Assembly (NCBI RefSeq): GCF_001442755.1
Contig: NZ_CP006369.1
Location: forward strand, 248,001-312,000
Length of the DNA stretch: 64,000 nt
Direction: 5' to 3'
Source: Aureimonas sp. AU20
GTDB lineage: Bacteria > Pseudomonadota > Alphaproteobacteria > Rhizobiales > Rhizobiaceae
Shown here: positions 44,233 to 52,388 of the stretch, in pieces
Layout of the letters: every line of letters starts with the position of its first letter
How positions within the stretch are numbered: the first letter of the stretch is position 1
Translations under genes and position numbers: made by a program
Notes under the pieces: model-generated
Told to the model about the DNA's origin: nothing
What the model saw: the letters and a program-made list of their open reading frames with translations, nothing else
Database searches by the model: none

Positions 44233-45126
44233 TCAGTTGGGGACGACCGTGCCGCCTCGGCACTGCTTGAGATAATTCAAGCCGTGCACCTGGCCGGTCA
44301 TCTCCAGCGCGTCGCAATAGACCGGGTCATGCCAGCCTTCGATGTCGATCGAGCCGGACCAGCCGGCCAAACGCAGCTCGGAGATGACGTCCGTCCAGTT
44401 CGTGTCGCCGAAGCCGGGCGTGCGCATGAAGACGGCGGGCAGCTTGCCGTAGATCCCGTGCTCGCGGATCACGTCCCAGCGGATGGTCGCATCCTTGCCG
44501 TGGACGTGGAATATCTTCGGCGCCCATTTGCGGATCTGCGGAATGGGGTCGATGAGATAGACCATCTGGTGGCAGGGCTCCCATTCGAGCCCGAGATTGT
44601 CCTCCGGAACCGCATCGAACATCAGCTCCCAAGCGTCGGGCGTGTGGGCGATGTTCCAATCGCCGCTCGCCCAGTTGCCGTCCATCGCGCAGTTCTCGAA
44701 GGCGAGACGCACGCCCCGGTCGGCGGCGCGGCGCGACAGCTCGCTCCAGATTTCGCGGAAGCGCGGCAGGCTCGCCTCGATCGGCTGGCCGCGCAGGCGG
44801 CCGGTGAAGCCGGCGATCGTCGTTGCGCCAAAGAGATGCGCGTTGTCGATCAGCGCTTCCCAGCCGCGCAGGGTGGCGACGTCGAGCTCGCCCTCCTCCA
44901 GCGGATTGCCGAACATGCCGAGCGTCGAGATGGTCACGTCCCGGTCGCCGATCGCCTCGCGGAGTTCCTCCGCCAGACGCGGCAGATCCTTGTTCATCAC
45001 CTGCCAGAAAAACGGCTCGATGCTCTCGAACCCGTGCGGCAGGATACGCCGCACGGAGGCGGCGGGGTCGGGATCGTTGGCCTTGACCATCGTGCCGATG
45101 CGGATGTTGCTCATGGGTGCGGCCAT
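44233..45126 (-). CDS. TIM-barrel sugar isomerase/epimerase
   Basis: This 297-residue xylose-isomerase-like barrel protein has metal-ligand candidates in the standard order: Glu in LAFENCAMDGN near 145, Glu in LEWEPCHQM near 180, His in IFHVHGKDATI near 210 and Glu in DIEGWHDP near 268. It belongs to the COG1082 class and probably acts on the keto-sugar made by the neighbouring Gfo/Idh/MocA dehydrogenase. The ATG at 45126 (GGAGGG upstream) is preferred; ATG 45114 is an alternative. It lies 12 bp after the dehydrogenase gene. Confidence 0.85.
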   Translation of the reverse strand: MAAPMSNIRIGTMVKANDPDPAASVRRILPHGFESIEPFFWQVMNKDLPRLAEELREAIGDRDVTISTLGMFGNPLEEGELDVATLRGWEALIDNAHLFGATTIAGFTGRLRGQPIEASLPRFREIWSELSRRAADRGVRLAFENCAMDGNWASGDWNIAHTPDAWELMFDAVPEDNLGLEWEPCHQMVYLIDPIPQIRKWAPKIFHVHGKDATIRWDVIREHGIYGKLPAVFMRTPGFGDTNWTDVISELRLAGWSGSIDIEGWHDPVYCDALEMTGQVHGLNYLKQCRGGTVVPN

Positions 45127-45138
45127 CGGGCCCTCCGT

Positions 45139-46164
45139 CTAAACTGAAATCGCGACGCGCTGGCCGGTCTCGGCGCTTTGGATCGCGCCGTGGACCATGG
45201 CGAGCGTCTGGATGTTGGACGAGCCGTCCGTCTCCGCCGCGCGCCCATTGGCGATCGCCTCGAGAAAATCGCGCATGACGCCGGCATGACCGCCGACGCG
45301 CGCGTCCGGCCCGAGCGGCGGAACGACGAGCGACCGCGTCGTCTCGAACAGTCCGTCCCGGTGTTCGGGATCGACCACTTCGGCCTCGATCCGCTCGGCG
45401 CCGTCCCAGGTCAGCGTGCCCAGCGTTCCCACGATGCGCCATTCGGCTTCCCAAGGCGTCGCGCGGCCCCGCGCGCACCAGGAGCCCCGGTAGGAAAAGA
45501 GGGCGCCCGATTCCATGCGGAACAAGGCCGCCGCGCTGGAGCCCTGCCGATACCAGGAGGATGAAGGCTCCCATTCCTCGGCATAGACGCTGATGGCGTT
45601 TTCGCCGGTGAGAAAGCGCGCCGCGTCGAACGTGTGGACCGCCATGTCGAGCAGGAGGACATGCGCCATCTCCTCGCGGAAGCCGCCGAAGCGCGGCGCG
45701 AGGAAGAAGTCGCAATGCGTGCTCGTCACCTCGCCGATCGCCCCGCTCGCCAGAAAGTCGCGAATGCGGCGAACGGGTTCGAGATAGCGGCGATTCTGGA
45801 TCACGACGTGATGGCGGCCGGCGCGGCGGGCGGCATCGACCAACGACCGGGCCTCGTCCAGCGTCTCGGCCATCGGCTTTTCCGAGAGGACATGGCAGCC
45901 GCTCTCCAGCGCCGCGCGGACGATGGCGGAGCGCGCGGAAGGAACGGCGATGTCGAAGACGATGTCGGCCCGGCTCTCGCGCACGGCCTTTGCGAAGTCG
46001 GTGAAGGCGCGCGCATCACCCAAGCCATGGCGGGCGAGGCAATCCTCCGCGCGCTTCAGGTCGAGATCGACCGCAGCGACGATTTCGAGATCAGAGCGCG
46101 CGGCAGCCGCCTCGAACCAGACATGGCTCATGGCTCCGCACCCCACGACGATGACGCGGTGCAT
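45139..46164 (-). CDS. Gfo/Idh/MocA-family dehydrogenase
   Basis: This 341-residue NAD(P)-dependent sugar or cyclitol dehydrogenase has the N-terminal dinucleotide motif VVGCGAMSH at 6-14, the conserved SEKPMAET near 94-101 with the EKP lysine, and a C-terminal beta-sheet domain with HTFDAARFLTG near 178. The ATG at 46164 has GGAGGAA. It is first in a minus-strand operon with an isomerase and a CUT1 transporter, divergent from a LacI regulator. Together these indicate oxidation/isomerisation catabolism of an imported sugar. Confidence 0.9.
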   Translation of the reverse strand: MHRVIVVGCGAMSHVWFEAAAARSDLEIVAAVDLDLKRAEDCLARHGLGDARAFTDFAKAVRESRADIVFDIAVPSARSAIVRAALESGCHVLSEKPMAETLDEARSLVDAARRAGRHHVVIQNRRYLEPVRRIRDFLASGAIGEVTSTHCDFFLAPRFGGFREEMAHVLLLDMAVHTFDAARFLTGENAISVYAEEWEPSSSWYRQGSSAAALFRMESGALFSYRGSWCARGRATPWEAEWRIVGTLGTLTWDGAERIEAEVVDPEHRDGLFETTRSLVVPPLGPDARVGGHAGVMRDFLEAIANGRAAETDGSSNIQTLAMVHGAIQSAETGQRVAISV

Positions 46165-46215
46165 AGTTCCTCCCTCCCTCAACGTCCGGCCCTTTCCGGG
46201 CGCGACCTCTAGGGT

Positions 46216-46231
46216 CCGTAAACGTTTCCGG
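46216..46231. promoter_or_regulatory. candidate LacI operator CCGTAAACGTTTCCGG
   Basis: The 16-mer is palindromic at 14 of 16 positions with the central AAACGTTT typical of LacI/GalR-family operators and a CG centre. It lies in the 145-bp divergent gap, 52 bp upstream of the dehydrogenase start and 79 bp upstream of the LacI-type gene. That position suits repression of the minus-strand sugar operon by that regulator. Confidence 0.7.
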
Positions 46232-46309
46232 TTCATAGAATGGGAGGGAGAGGGTCTTGTCAAGTCGTCCTCTTCCCTCACCTCCCGTGAGCCGTGTACG
46301 AGTGGACCG

Positions 46310-47326
46310 ATGCGTATCCAAGAGCTTGCCAAGCACCTCAACATCTCGATCGGCACGGTGTCGCGGGCCCTGAACGGGAAGCCCGACGTCAACCCCGAAA
46401 CCCGGAAACGGGTGATGGAGGCCGCGCGCGCGCTCGGCTATCAGCCGAACCAGTCCGGGCGTAGCCTGCGCAAGGGGAGCACCGGCATCGTGGCCTTCGT
46501 GACAGAGGTCGGACCTCAGACGTCGGACGAGAACGCCGCCTTCTTCATGATGCTGCACCAGGGCGTTCAGTCCGTGACGGCGCCGGCGGGCCTCGACTAT
46601 CTCGTGCTCATGTGCCCCGACGACGGCGACCGGGCGGCGTTCATGAACCGCATCGTCGGCCGCAAGCTGGCGGACGGATTCATCCTGTCGGCCACCAAGC
46701 GCACCGATCCGCGCATCGAAATCCTGGAAACGCGGGGCATTCCCTTCGTCTCGCTCGGGCGCAGCCTGTCCGGCCGCGCCTACGACTGGATCGACCTCGA
46801 CTTCCACGGACTGGCAGCCTCCTCCGTGCGGCTTCTAGCGGCCGCCGGCCACAAGCGAATCGCCATCACCGTGCCGATGGACGACGCCAATCTGGGCACG
46901 ATCTATCTCGACGGCTATCGGCAGGCGCTGACTGAGAGCGGCCTGCCCTTCGATGAGCAACTGGTGATCCCCGCGCCGGTGCATGGCGGCGGCGGCCACG
47001 TCGCCGCCCAGGCGCTCATGGCTCTCGACCCGAGGCCGACGGCGATCCTGCTCGTCAACGACCTGATGGCCGAAGGCCTCTATGCGACCCTGCGCGAAGG
47101 CGGGCTGGAGCCCGGCCGAGACATCGGCGTGGTCGGCCACCGGGCCATCCAGCAGAACGCTCATTTGAAGCCCGCGCTCACCAGCTTTCGCATGTCGGTC
47201 TTCGAACTGGGTCAGGCCCTCGGCTCGCGCCTCCTCCTGCAACTGCCCGCCGTAGGCCGGCGACCCGAGACGTTCCGGGACCACCTCTGGCCCTTCGAAA
47301 TGGTGGTCGGAGAAAGCCACGGGTAG
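46310..47326 (+). CDS. LacI-family transcriptional regulator
   Basis: This 338-residue regulator has the LacI headpiece starting at residue 1 (RIQELAKHLNISIGTVSRALNG, hinge ARALGYQPNQSGRSLRKG) and a Peripla_BP_3 effector domain with TAILLVNDLMAEGLY near 240. The ATG at 46310 is required to include the first helix, though the ribosome binding site is weak. It is divergent from the Gfo/Idh/MocA-isomerase-CUT1 operon, with an AAACGTTT operator between them. A HAD phosphatase gene follows in the same direction. Confidence 0.92.
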   Translation: MRIQELAKHLNISIGTVSRALNGKPDVNPETRKRVMEAARALGYQPNQSGRSLRKGSTGIVAFVTEVGPQTSDENAAFFMMLHQGVQSVTAPAGLDYLVLMCPDDGDRAAFMNRIVGRKLADGFILSATKRTDPRIEILETRGIPFVSLGRSLSGRAYDWIDLDFHGLAASSVRLLAAAGHKRIAITVPMDDANLGTIYLDGYRQALTESGLPFDEQLVIPAPVHGGGGHVAAQALMALDPRPTAILLVNDLMAEGLYATLREGGLEPGRDIGVVGHRAIQQNAHLKPALTSFRMSVFELGQALGSRLLLQLPAVGRRPETFRDHLWPFEMVVGESHG

Positions 47327-47452
47327 AACGGCGCGTCGGGGATCGGCCGCCTTCGGCAGTGAAGCGCTTGCGCGGGGCCTCGACCTCCGCGCCTTTCCGC
47401 TGCATAGGAGAGCCATGGCCTTCCGCCCGAACATGATGCGAGTTTCCGATCG

Positions 47453-48148
47453 ATGACCGCCACTCTTCTCTTCGACATGGACGGCACGATCGTCGAGACC
47501 GATCATCTGCACTTCCAGGCCATGAAGAGCGTGTTCCTGCCCTATGGCATCGATCTCGACTGGGAAACGTATCGAACGCGCATCATTGGCGTCGCCAATA
47601 CGGCCACGGCGGCCAACTTCCTGCCGAGCCTCTCGGTCGCGGAAGGCGCCGCGGTGCTGGACGCCAAGGAGGCTGCCTACCGCGAGATGGTGACCGAGCT
47701 CGAAGCCGCGTCCGGCCTCCTGCCCCTTCTCGACTGGGCCGATAGCGAGGGCATACCCTGCGCGGTCGTGACCAACGCGCCCCGTGCCAATGCCGAGCTC
47801 GTGCTCAAGGCTCTGCATCTCACCGATCGCTTCGCCTGTCTGGTGATCGGTGACGAGCTGGCGAACGCCAAGCCGCATCCCCTTCCCTACCTGACGGCGA
47901 TCGGGATCCTGGGCGGCGACCCCCAGCGCTCCGTCGCTTTCGAGGATTCGCCGGCGGGCGCCAAATCAGCCTTCGCGGCGGGCGTCGGCGTCGTCGGGCT
48001 CTTGACCTCGGTCGAGCCTGACGTGCTGCGCGCTGCTGGCGCCAGTGTGGTCGCGCGAGATTTCAACAATCAGGAAGTCCTGACATTTGTGCGGGAGCGA
48101 ACGGGCACGGGTCAGACCTCGCGGCAAGACTCCGAGCTTCGCGCCTGA
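47453..48148 (+). CDS. HAD-superfamily phosphatase (beta-PGM-like)
   Basis: This 231-residue haloacid-dehalogenase hydrolase has motif I FDMDGTIVET at 7-16 with both catalytic Asp residues, motif II in CAVVTNAPRANA near 103, the motif III lysine in NAKPHPLPYL, and motif IV AFEDSPAGAKSA near 163. The helical cap is inserted after motif I, as in phosphoglucomutase-like phosphatases. It follows the LacI gene by 126 bp and may dephosphorylate a sugar phosphate of the linked pathway. Confidence 0.88.
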   Translation: MTATLLFDMDGTIVETDHLHFQAMKSVFLPYGIDLDWETYRTRIIGVANTATAANFLPSLSVAEGAAVLDAKEAAYREMVTELEAASGLLPLLDWADSEGIPCAVVTNAPRANAELVLKALHLTDRFACLVIGDELANAKPHPLPYLTAIGILGGDPQRSVAFEDSPAGAKSAFAAGVGVVGLLTSVEPDVLRAAGASVVARDFNNQEVLTFVRERTGTGQTSRQDSELRA

Positions 48149-48310
48149 ACCCGTAGGAGCGCTTCCCCGCCACGCGGCGTTGATGGAGGTGACGATCGCA
48201 GTCTCGGGGAGTGAAGCGGCTCGGATTTTCTGAACAGAGCGTCCGACTCGACATCTTCAGTCGGATGGTTCGCATCGCCAACGGCTGCGCGCTACAGACC
48301 GCTCGACATG

Positions 48311-48349
48311 AAAACGCCTTCGCCGGGGGCGGACCGGCCGAGGCGAAGG
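48311..48349 (-). terminator. intrinsic terminator of the DUF1127 gene
   Basis: On the minus strand CCTTCGCC and GGCGAAGG form an 8-bp stem (arms 48342-48349 and 48317-48324) followed by CG and TTTT (48314-48311). It starts 11 bp after the stop of the DUF1127 gene at 48360, in the right orientation. Confidence 0.75.
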
Positions 48350-48359
48350 ATTGAAACCG

Positions 48360-48503
48360 TTAGCGCGTCGCCTGGCGGGCGATTGGCGAGATGTCCGCGC
48401 GGGCGATGCGGAGATCGGCGAATTCCCGCTGCGAGAAACGGTTCAGTTCGTTGGCCGTGCGGCGATACTGGCGCCAAATGCTCAGGGAGCGAGCGCGGAT
48501 CAT
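48360..48503 (-). CDS. DUF1127 mini-protein, 47 aa
   Basis: This short basic protein reads MIRARSLSIWRQYRRT followed by ANELNRFSQREFADLRIARAD and ends in ARQATR. That is the DUF1127 pattern (W-x-x-x-R-x-x-x-EL-x-x-L/F-S-x-R-x-x-x-D-L-x-I-x-R-x-D-I), common as small stress- and phosphate-linked regulators of RNA turnover in alphaproteobacteria. The ATG at 48503 has a weak AAGAAG ribosome binding site. A good terminator follows. Its specific role is not known. Confidence 0.75.
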   Translation of the reverse strand: MIRARSLSIWRQYRRTANELNRFSQREFADLRIARADISPIARQATR

Positions 48504-48567
48504 GAGGGCTTCTTTGCCGGTCCGCACTCTCGTTGTCGTAGCCGAGGCGTTCAAGGTCTTCCGATAG

Positions 48568-49066
48568 CCGGCCCTAGGCTTCGATAGTATCCGGCAACAC
48601 CGCACCGCCGCGATCGAGCCGATCCGAGCGCAGATCGAAAGCCGCGAGCAGGCCCTCAACGAGCCTTTGAAGGCGCTTGGCAACCGGCGGGCCCTGGAGG
48701 CGGCCTTCGACGAGATCGGCCCGTCGCCGCAGGGTCGCTCCCTTCTCCATCTCGATCTCGACGGCTTCAAGCAGGTGAACGGCCGGCTGGGGCATGGGGC
48801 GGGCAACGCGCTTCTTCAGACCATCGGCCAGCGCTTGCGGGAGACAGTGGGGCCGGGGGCACGATCTGCCGCTCGGCTTAGACGAGTTTCTGGTTCTCGT
48901 GCGGCACGCCGACTTTGACGAGGTCAGAAACCTCGGCACCCGGATCATCTTCGCGCTTTCTAAGCCCGTCGAGATCGACACGGGCATCCTGGCGTGCGTC
49001 GGCGTCAGCGTGGGCGGAGCGCTCGATCGCGACGGGACAGCCCTTCTGAGCGATCTGATGAGGTAA
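48568..49066 (+). pseudogene. frameshifted GGDEF-domain relic
   Basis: The first part reads ESREQALNEPLKALGNRRALEAAFDEIG and HLDLDGFKQVNGRLGHGAGNALLQTIG (quoted in part: LGNRRALEAAF, LDLDGFKQVNGRLGHGAG), a clear GGDEF N-half. After RLRETVGPG the frame breaks, and the continuation in the next frame reads PLGLDEFLVLVRH, then IETDIG-like strands ending LLSDLMR. The shift lies in the G-rich run at 48848-48859. The signature is degraded to GLDEF and there is no intact start or sensor domain, so this is a decayed diguanylate cyclase fragment. Confidence 0.7.
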
Positions 49067-49308
49067 TCGAAGCGGGCCTTCTACGTGGTCAAGACCTCCG
49101 GCAAAGGAGCGTCCTCGTCTGGCGGGGGACCGATCCCACATAAAGCAGCAACGCGGCCTGAGGTCGGATCGACCGTCGCCGAAAGATGGCGTCGATCAAG
49201 GTCCGGCGGCTCCGCTCGGCTGTCCGGGTCGAAGCCGTGGGTCGTGAGACTTGCCTTCTTGCCCGACATGCTCCCAACGTGTCTCAAGAGTTTGAGGACG
49301 GACACGAC

Positions 49309-49602
49309 ATGGCAAGGCTGCGCAGCGGTTCACGGATAGCAGGCGGCCCGATGGGCTTTTTGGTGTCGATCGACACCAAGATCGCCGGCGACATCACGCT
49401 GCCGCCGGATCGGTATCTCGGAACGGTCGCCTGGAAGGAAACCGCGACCCGCACGGGCTTCGAGCGATCCAAGAAGCGCTACAAGATCGAACTCGCGGCG
49501 GAAGACGTGCTGCGCTGGGGCGGCGCTCCCGTGACGGGCGGCCCCTCTTGCCTCATCGACATAACCGCCGAGGTGGCCGCGGGCGAAATCCAGACGCTGT
49601 GA
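49309..49602 (+). CDS. hypothetical protein, 97 aa
   Basis: This small soluble protein contains GFLVSIDTKIAGDITLPPDR, a strand-rich section with GTVAWKETATRTGFERSKKRYKIE (quoted in part) and a C-terminal CLIDITAEVAAGEIQTL. The charged, strand-rich sequence with balanced codon use looks like a real protein, but I do not recognise a family. The ATG at 49309 is preferred; ATG 49351 (MGFLVS) would give a shorter form. A possible weak hairpin with a T6 run lies at about 49632-49669. Confidence 0.5.
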   Translation: MARLRSGSRIAGGPMGFLVSIDTKIAGDITLPPDRYLGTVAWKETATRTGFERSKKRYKIELAAEDVLRWGGAPVTGGPSCLIDITAEVAAGEIQTL

Positions 49603-49721
49603 CGGCCGGAGGACTTGGTAGGAGAGGCCGCTTGGAATCTGCGATTGATCTCCAAACGAGCTTTTTTCCAAGCGACGTGTCTTCTGGCTGATCTCGATGC
49701 AGCCGGGCTCGGCCACGCCGC

Positions 49722-50960
49722 TTATGGCGCTCTCCAATGGCCGCTAATGGCCACCATGCCGAGCAGTTTCAGCGTGTTGCCGAAATAGTCCTCGTCGGCG
49801 AGGTCCGTCTCGACCGTATCGGACCAGATCGCGTCGAGCCAGGCCTGATCGCCCGGCTCGAGCATGGCGGCGACGCCGAGCATCGGCACGAAGGCCATCG
49901 AATTCGTCCCGTGCCCGGAATAGGGCGACCCGTCGAGCTTGTAGGTATCGGCAAAAGCGCTCGGCTTGCCTCTTGTGGCCGAACGCGCCCAGGCCGTCAG
50001 CGGCGCTAGGGCGGCCTTGGCGCGGGGCTCGGCGTAGAGCAGGTGGTCCAGCGCGATGCGCCAGGGATAGCGGCCCGAGTTCCAGGCGTAGTCGCCGTCG
50101 TTATCGCCCTCCAGAAAACCTGACGGCGCGGGCTTGGGGCGGCTCGGCATGTCCACGATGAAGTCCGGCATCAGCCCTGTATGCGGCGCGTAGCGCGCAC
50201 CGACCGTTCGGATCGTGTCGTAGATCCGGTCGCGGATGCGCAGCCAGCGACGCTCGCCGGTGGCATTGGCAAAGGCCTTGAAGTGCGAGACCATGAAGTC
50301 CGAGGCGCGGGTCGTGGCCGAATAGACACCGCCCTCCCCCGTCTTGGCCCAGTCGCCGATCAGGAGCACGTCGCCCTCGACCTCGTGAGCCAGAATGGCG
50401 GCCAGCACCTTGCGCGCCTCCGCCCCATAGTCGAACGCCCCGCCGCGCCCCCATTTCTTCTCCGCCAGAAGCAGGGCATAGGCGATGTCGAGATCGCCAT
50501 CGGTGGCCGAATTGCCGCCGCCCACTTTCGACGCGTCGGAGCAGTCGGAAATCTGGTTCCAGGCCATCAGCCCCGGGTCGGAGGTCGCGGGATGATCGTG
50601 GAAATATCGCACCATGCCGTCGAAAACGGCTCTCGCCTCTGGGTCCACGTCGGCCATCATGACCGTCAGGAGCATGCCGTAGCCATGCGCTTCCGAGACG
50701 GTGAGCGTGCCCGCCTGCGTCCCGCCGCCGACACGTTTGCCATCGGCGTCGACCTTAACGAGATAACGCCCCTCGCCGCAGGCCAGCACAACATAGAGGT
50801 TCTTCCACGCCCGGTAGAAGTCGCGAAGCGCCTCGTCCCGGTCGCTGGCCGAGGGGAAGATCGCCGCGCCGCGATAGGGCGCGGCAGCGGCCGAAAGAGG
50901 GGCCGAGGCAACGAGGCCGACGGCCAGCGCCCAAGCGATCGTGATGGGAGTGCGGACCAT
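49722..50960 (-). CDS. secreted glycoside hydrolase family 8 enzyme
   Basis: This 412-residue exported enzyme is likely an endo-beta-1,4-glucanase or chitosanase. Residues 1-27 form a signal peptide (ending SAAAA-PY). GH8 hallmarks are VSEAHGYGMLLTVMM near 87-101, containing the proposed catalytic acid Glu, and GGNSATDGDLDIAYALLLAEKKWG near 146-169 (quoted in part: NSATDGDLDIAYALL) with a catalytic-site Asp. The final third keeps an (alpha/alpha)6 pattern. The ATG at 50960 has GAGG at suitable spacing. There are no cellulose synthase (bcs) genes nearby, so it may be a stand-alone degradative enzyme instead of a BcsZ component. Confidence 0.88.
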   Translation of the reverse strand: MVRTPITIAWALAVGLVASAPLSAAAAPYRGAAIFPSASDRDEALRDFYRAWKNLYVVLACGEGRYLVKVDADGKRVGGGTQAGTLTVSEAHGYGMLLTVMMADVDPEARAVFDGMVRYFHDHPATSDPGLMAWNQISDCSDASKVGGGNSATDGDLDIAYALLLAEKKWGRGGAFDYGAEARKVLAAILAHEVEGDVLLIGDWAKTGEGGVYSATTRASDFMVSHFKAFANATGERRWLRIRDRIYDTIRTVGARYAPHTGLMPDFIVDMPSRPKPAPSGFLEGDNDGDYAWNSGRYPWRIALDHLLYAEPRAKAALAPLTAWARSATRGKPSAFADTYKLDGSPYSGHGTNSMAFVPMLGVAAMLEPGDQAWLDAIWSDTVETDLADEDYFGNTLKLLGMVAISGHWRAP

Positions 50961-51140
50961 GTCACCCTCAGCCTGCCTGCGCCAATCAGAGCACAATGGC
51001 CCGCCCTTTCAGAAAGGGCGACCCGCATTTCACCCTCTCGACGGTTGGGCCGCCTCGACGTATGGTCGGCAAAGGGTCATTTTCCGGGGCTAGCGCGGCC
51101 GCCGGACTAAAGCGGGCACTTGCATCGACTGGAGCACTCG

Positions 51141-51509
51141 ATGTCCCTGCTGCGCCTCGATCATGTTCAACTGGCGATGCCAGCGGGCGGAGAGGATCGG
51201 GCCGTCGCCTTCTACACTGATACGCTCGGCATCCCTCAGGTTCCGAAGCCCGCGCATCTGGCGGCAAGGGGCGGATGCTGGTTCGAGAAAGACGATCTCA
51301 AAATCCACCTGGGCGTCGAGACGCCGTTTCACCCCGCACGAAAAGCCCACCCGGCCTTTCTCGTTTCTGATCTGGCGGCGCTTTGCGCGCGACTCGAAGC
51401 GAGGGGCTACCGCGTCGTTGAGGACCAACCCTTGGATGGCTACGAACGCCTTTACGTCGATGATCCGTTCGCAAACCGGATCGAACTAATGGAGAAGCGC
51501 ACCGCGTAG
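51141..51509 (+). CDS. VOC-superfamily (glyoxalase-like) protein
   Basis: This 122-residue vicinal-oxygen-chelate protein has a first beta-alpha-beta unit LDHVQLAMPAGGEDRAVAFYTDTLG and a second ending VEDQPLDGYERLYVDDPFANRIELMEK (quoted in part: LYVDDPFANRIELME). His7-type and Glu ligands of the metal site are present (LDHVQL and RIELME). The ATG at 51141 has GGAG at 6 nt. It may be a dioxygenase, lyase or antibiotic-resistance-like protein; the substrate is unknown. Confidence 0.82.
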   Translation: MSLLRLDHVQLAMPAGGEDRAVAFYTDTLGIPQVPKPAHLAARGGCWFEKDDLKIHLGVETPFHPARKAHPAFLVSDLAALCARLEARGYRVVEDQPLDGYERLYVDDPFANRIELMEKRTA

Positions 51510-51639
51510 GCGCAATCGACCCGTCCCAATCGTCGGGAATCAGTGGGCAAGGTTCGATGACGAACACCTTGCCTTCCTCGGCAATTGACATGGCACTATA
51601 CGATCCATAAACGTTTCATATATCACCAAAGGAGTCGGT

Positions 51640-51846
51640 ATGGGCCTCGTAAAAATCGATGACGAACTGCATGAGCAGGTCAGGCGCGCCAGCACCGTGA
51701 TGTGCCGTTCCATCAATGCGCAGGCCGAGTTCTGGATGAAGATCGGGATGCTGGCGCAAGCCAATCCCACTTTGGCCTTCAACGACATCGTCAAGGCGCA
51801 GCTCGATGCGGCGGATGTGCGCCTCGCGCCCGCTGCGGCGGCCTGA
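51640..51846 (+). CDS. ParD-like antitoxin, orphan
   Basis: This 68-residue protein (MGLVKIDDELHEQVRRAS, then SINAQAEFWMKIGMLAQANPTL) resembles ParD-like ribbon-helix-helix proteins, with the N-terminal beta strand VKIDDEL and the conserved S-I-N-A-Q-A-E-F-W segment. Ribosome binding site AAAGGAG precedes the ATG. No RelE/ParE-type toxin gene adjoins it; the next gene is an NTF2-like protein. It could act as a stand-alone regulator or as an antidote for an unlinked toxin. Confidence 0.7.
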   Translation: MGLVKIDDELHEQVRRASTVMCRSINAQAEFWMKIGMLAQANPTLAFNDIVKAQLDAADVRLAPAAAA

Positions 51847-51853
51847 CGGTTTC

Positions 51854-52294
51854 ATGGACAGCGGATCATCAGGCAAAGCGATCGTGAGCTTTCAGGACGA
51901 GACCGCGGCCTTCTTCGCCAACTATGTCGATGCGTTCGCCCGCCGCGACGCCGATGCGTTGAGCGAGCTTTGGGAGCCGGTGGGACTGTTCCCGTCGCCG
52001 GGCGGCAACTTCGCGATGCCGAGGGAAGCGTTTCGCGATCATTGCGTGACGTTGATGGACTTCTATCGCCAGCAGGGCGTCGTGCGGCCGCTCGGTAAAC
52101 TCCTGTCGGCGAGCGAACTTTTCCCGAACGTCGCGCAGGCGCGCATGGCGTACCGGATGGAAGGCGAAGCCGGCGCGCTTATCGCCGAGTGGGAGCATGT
52201 CTACATCCTGCGCCGGAGCGACCGCTGGCGGATCTCGCTGACGATCGCCGACGGTGAAATGGCGGCATGGACCGCGCGAGGCGCACAACTCTGA
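51854..52294 (+). CDS. NTF2-like (SnoaL/DUF4440-type) protein
   Basis: This 146-residue protein has a cone-shaped NTF2-like fold signature: FQDETAAFFANYVDAFARRDADALSELWE at about 12-40 (quoted in part: FFANYVDAFARRDADAL), a loop with a Pro/Gly-rich segment, and C-terminal strands WEHVYILRRSDRWRISLTIAD. The ATG at 51854 is 7 bp after the ParD-like gene's stop and lacks a strong ribosome binding site, so translation may be coupled. Function is unknown; such proteins include isomerases, hydrolases and ligand-binding domains. Confidence 0.65.
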   Translation: MDSGSSGKAIVSFQDETAAFFANYVDAFARRDADALSELWEPVGLFPSPGGNFAMPREAFRDHCVTLMDFYRQQGVVRPLGKLLSASELFPNVAQARMAYRMEGEAGALIAEWEHVYILRRSDRWRISLTIADGEMAAWTARGAQL

Positions 52295-52388
52295 AATCGC
52301 GACCCCAGGCACAGGTGGTTGGTCGCCCGCATTGTCGCGGCTCCGCTCGCCCAATCTCCCCTACCAGCGAACAGCCGAGCAGGATCGA

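Noticed and set aside
48848..48859. Reading the GGDEF break as a pure sequencing error
   Set aside because: The break is in a G-run, so an error cannot be excluded, but the GLDEF signature, missing start and missing sensor domain are independent signs of decay; the pseudogene call is kept at moderate confidence.
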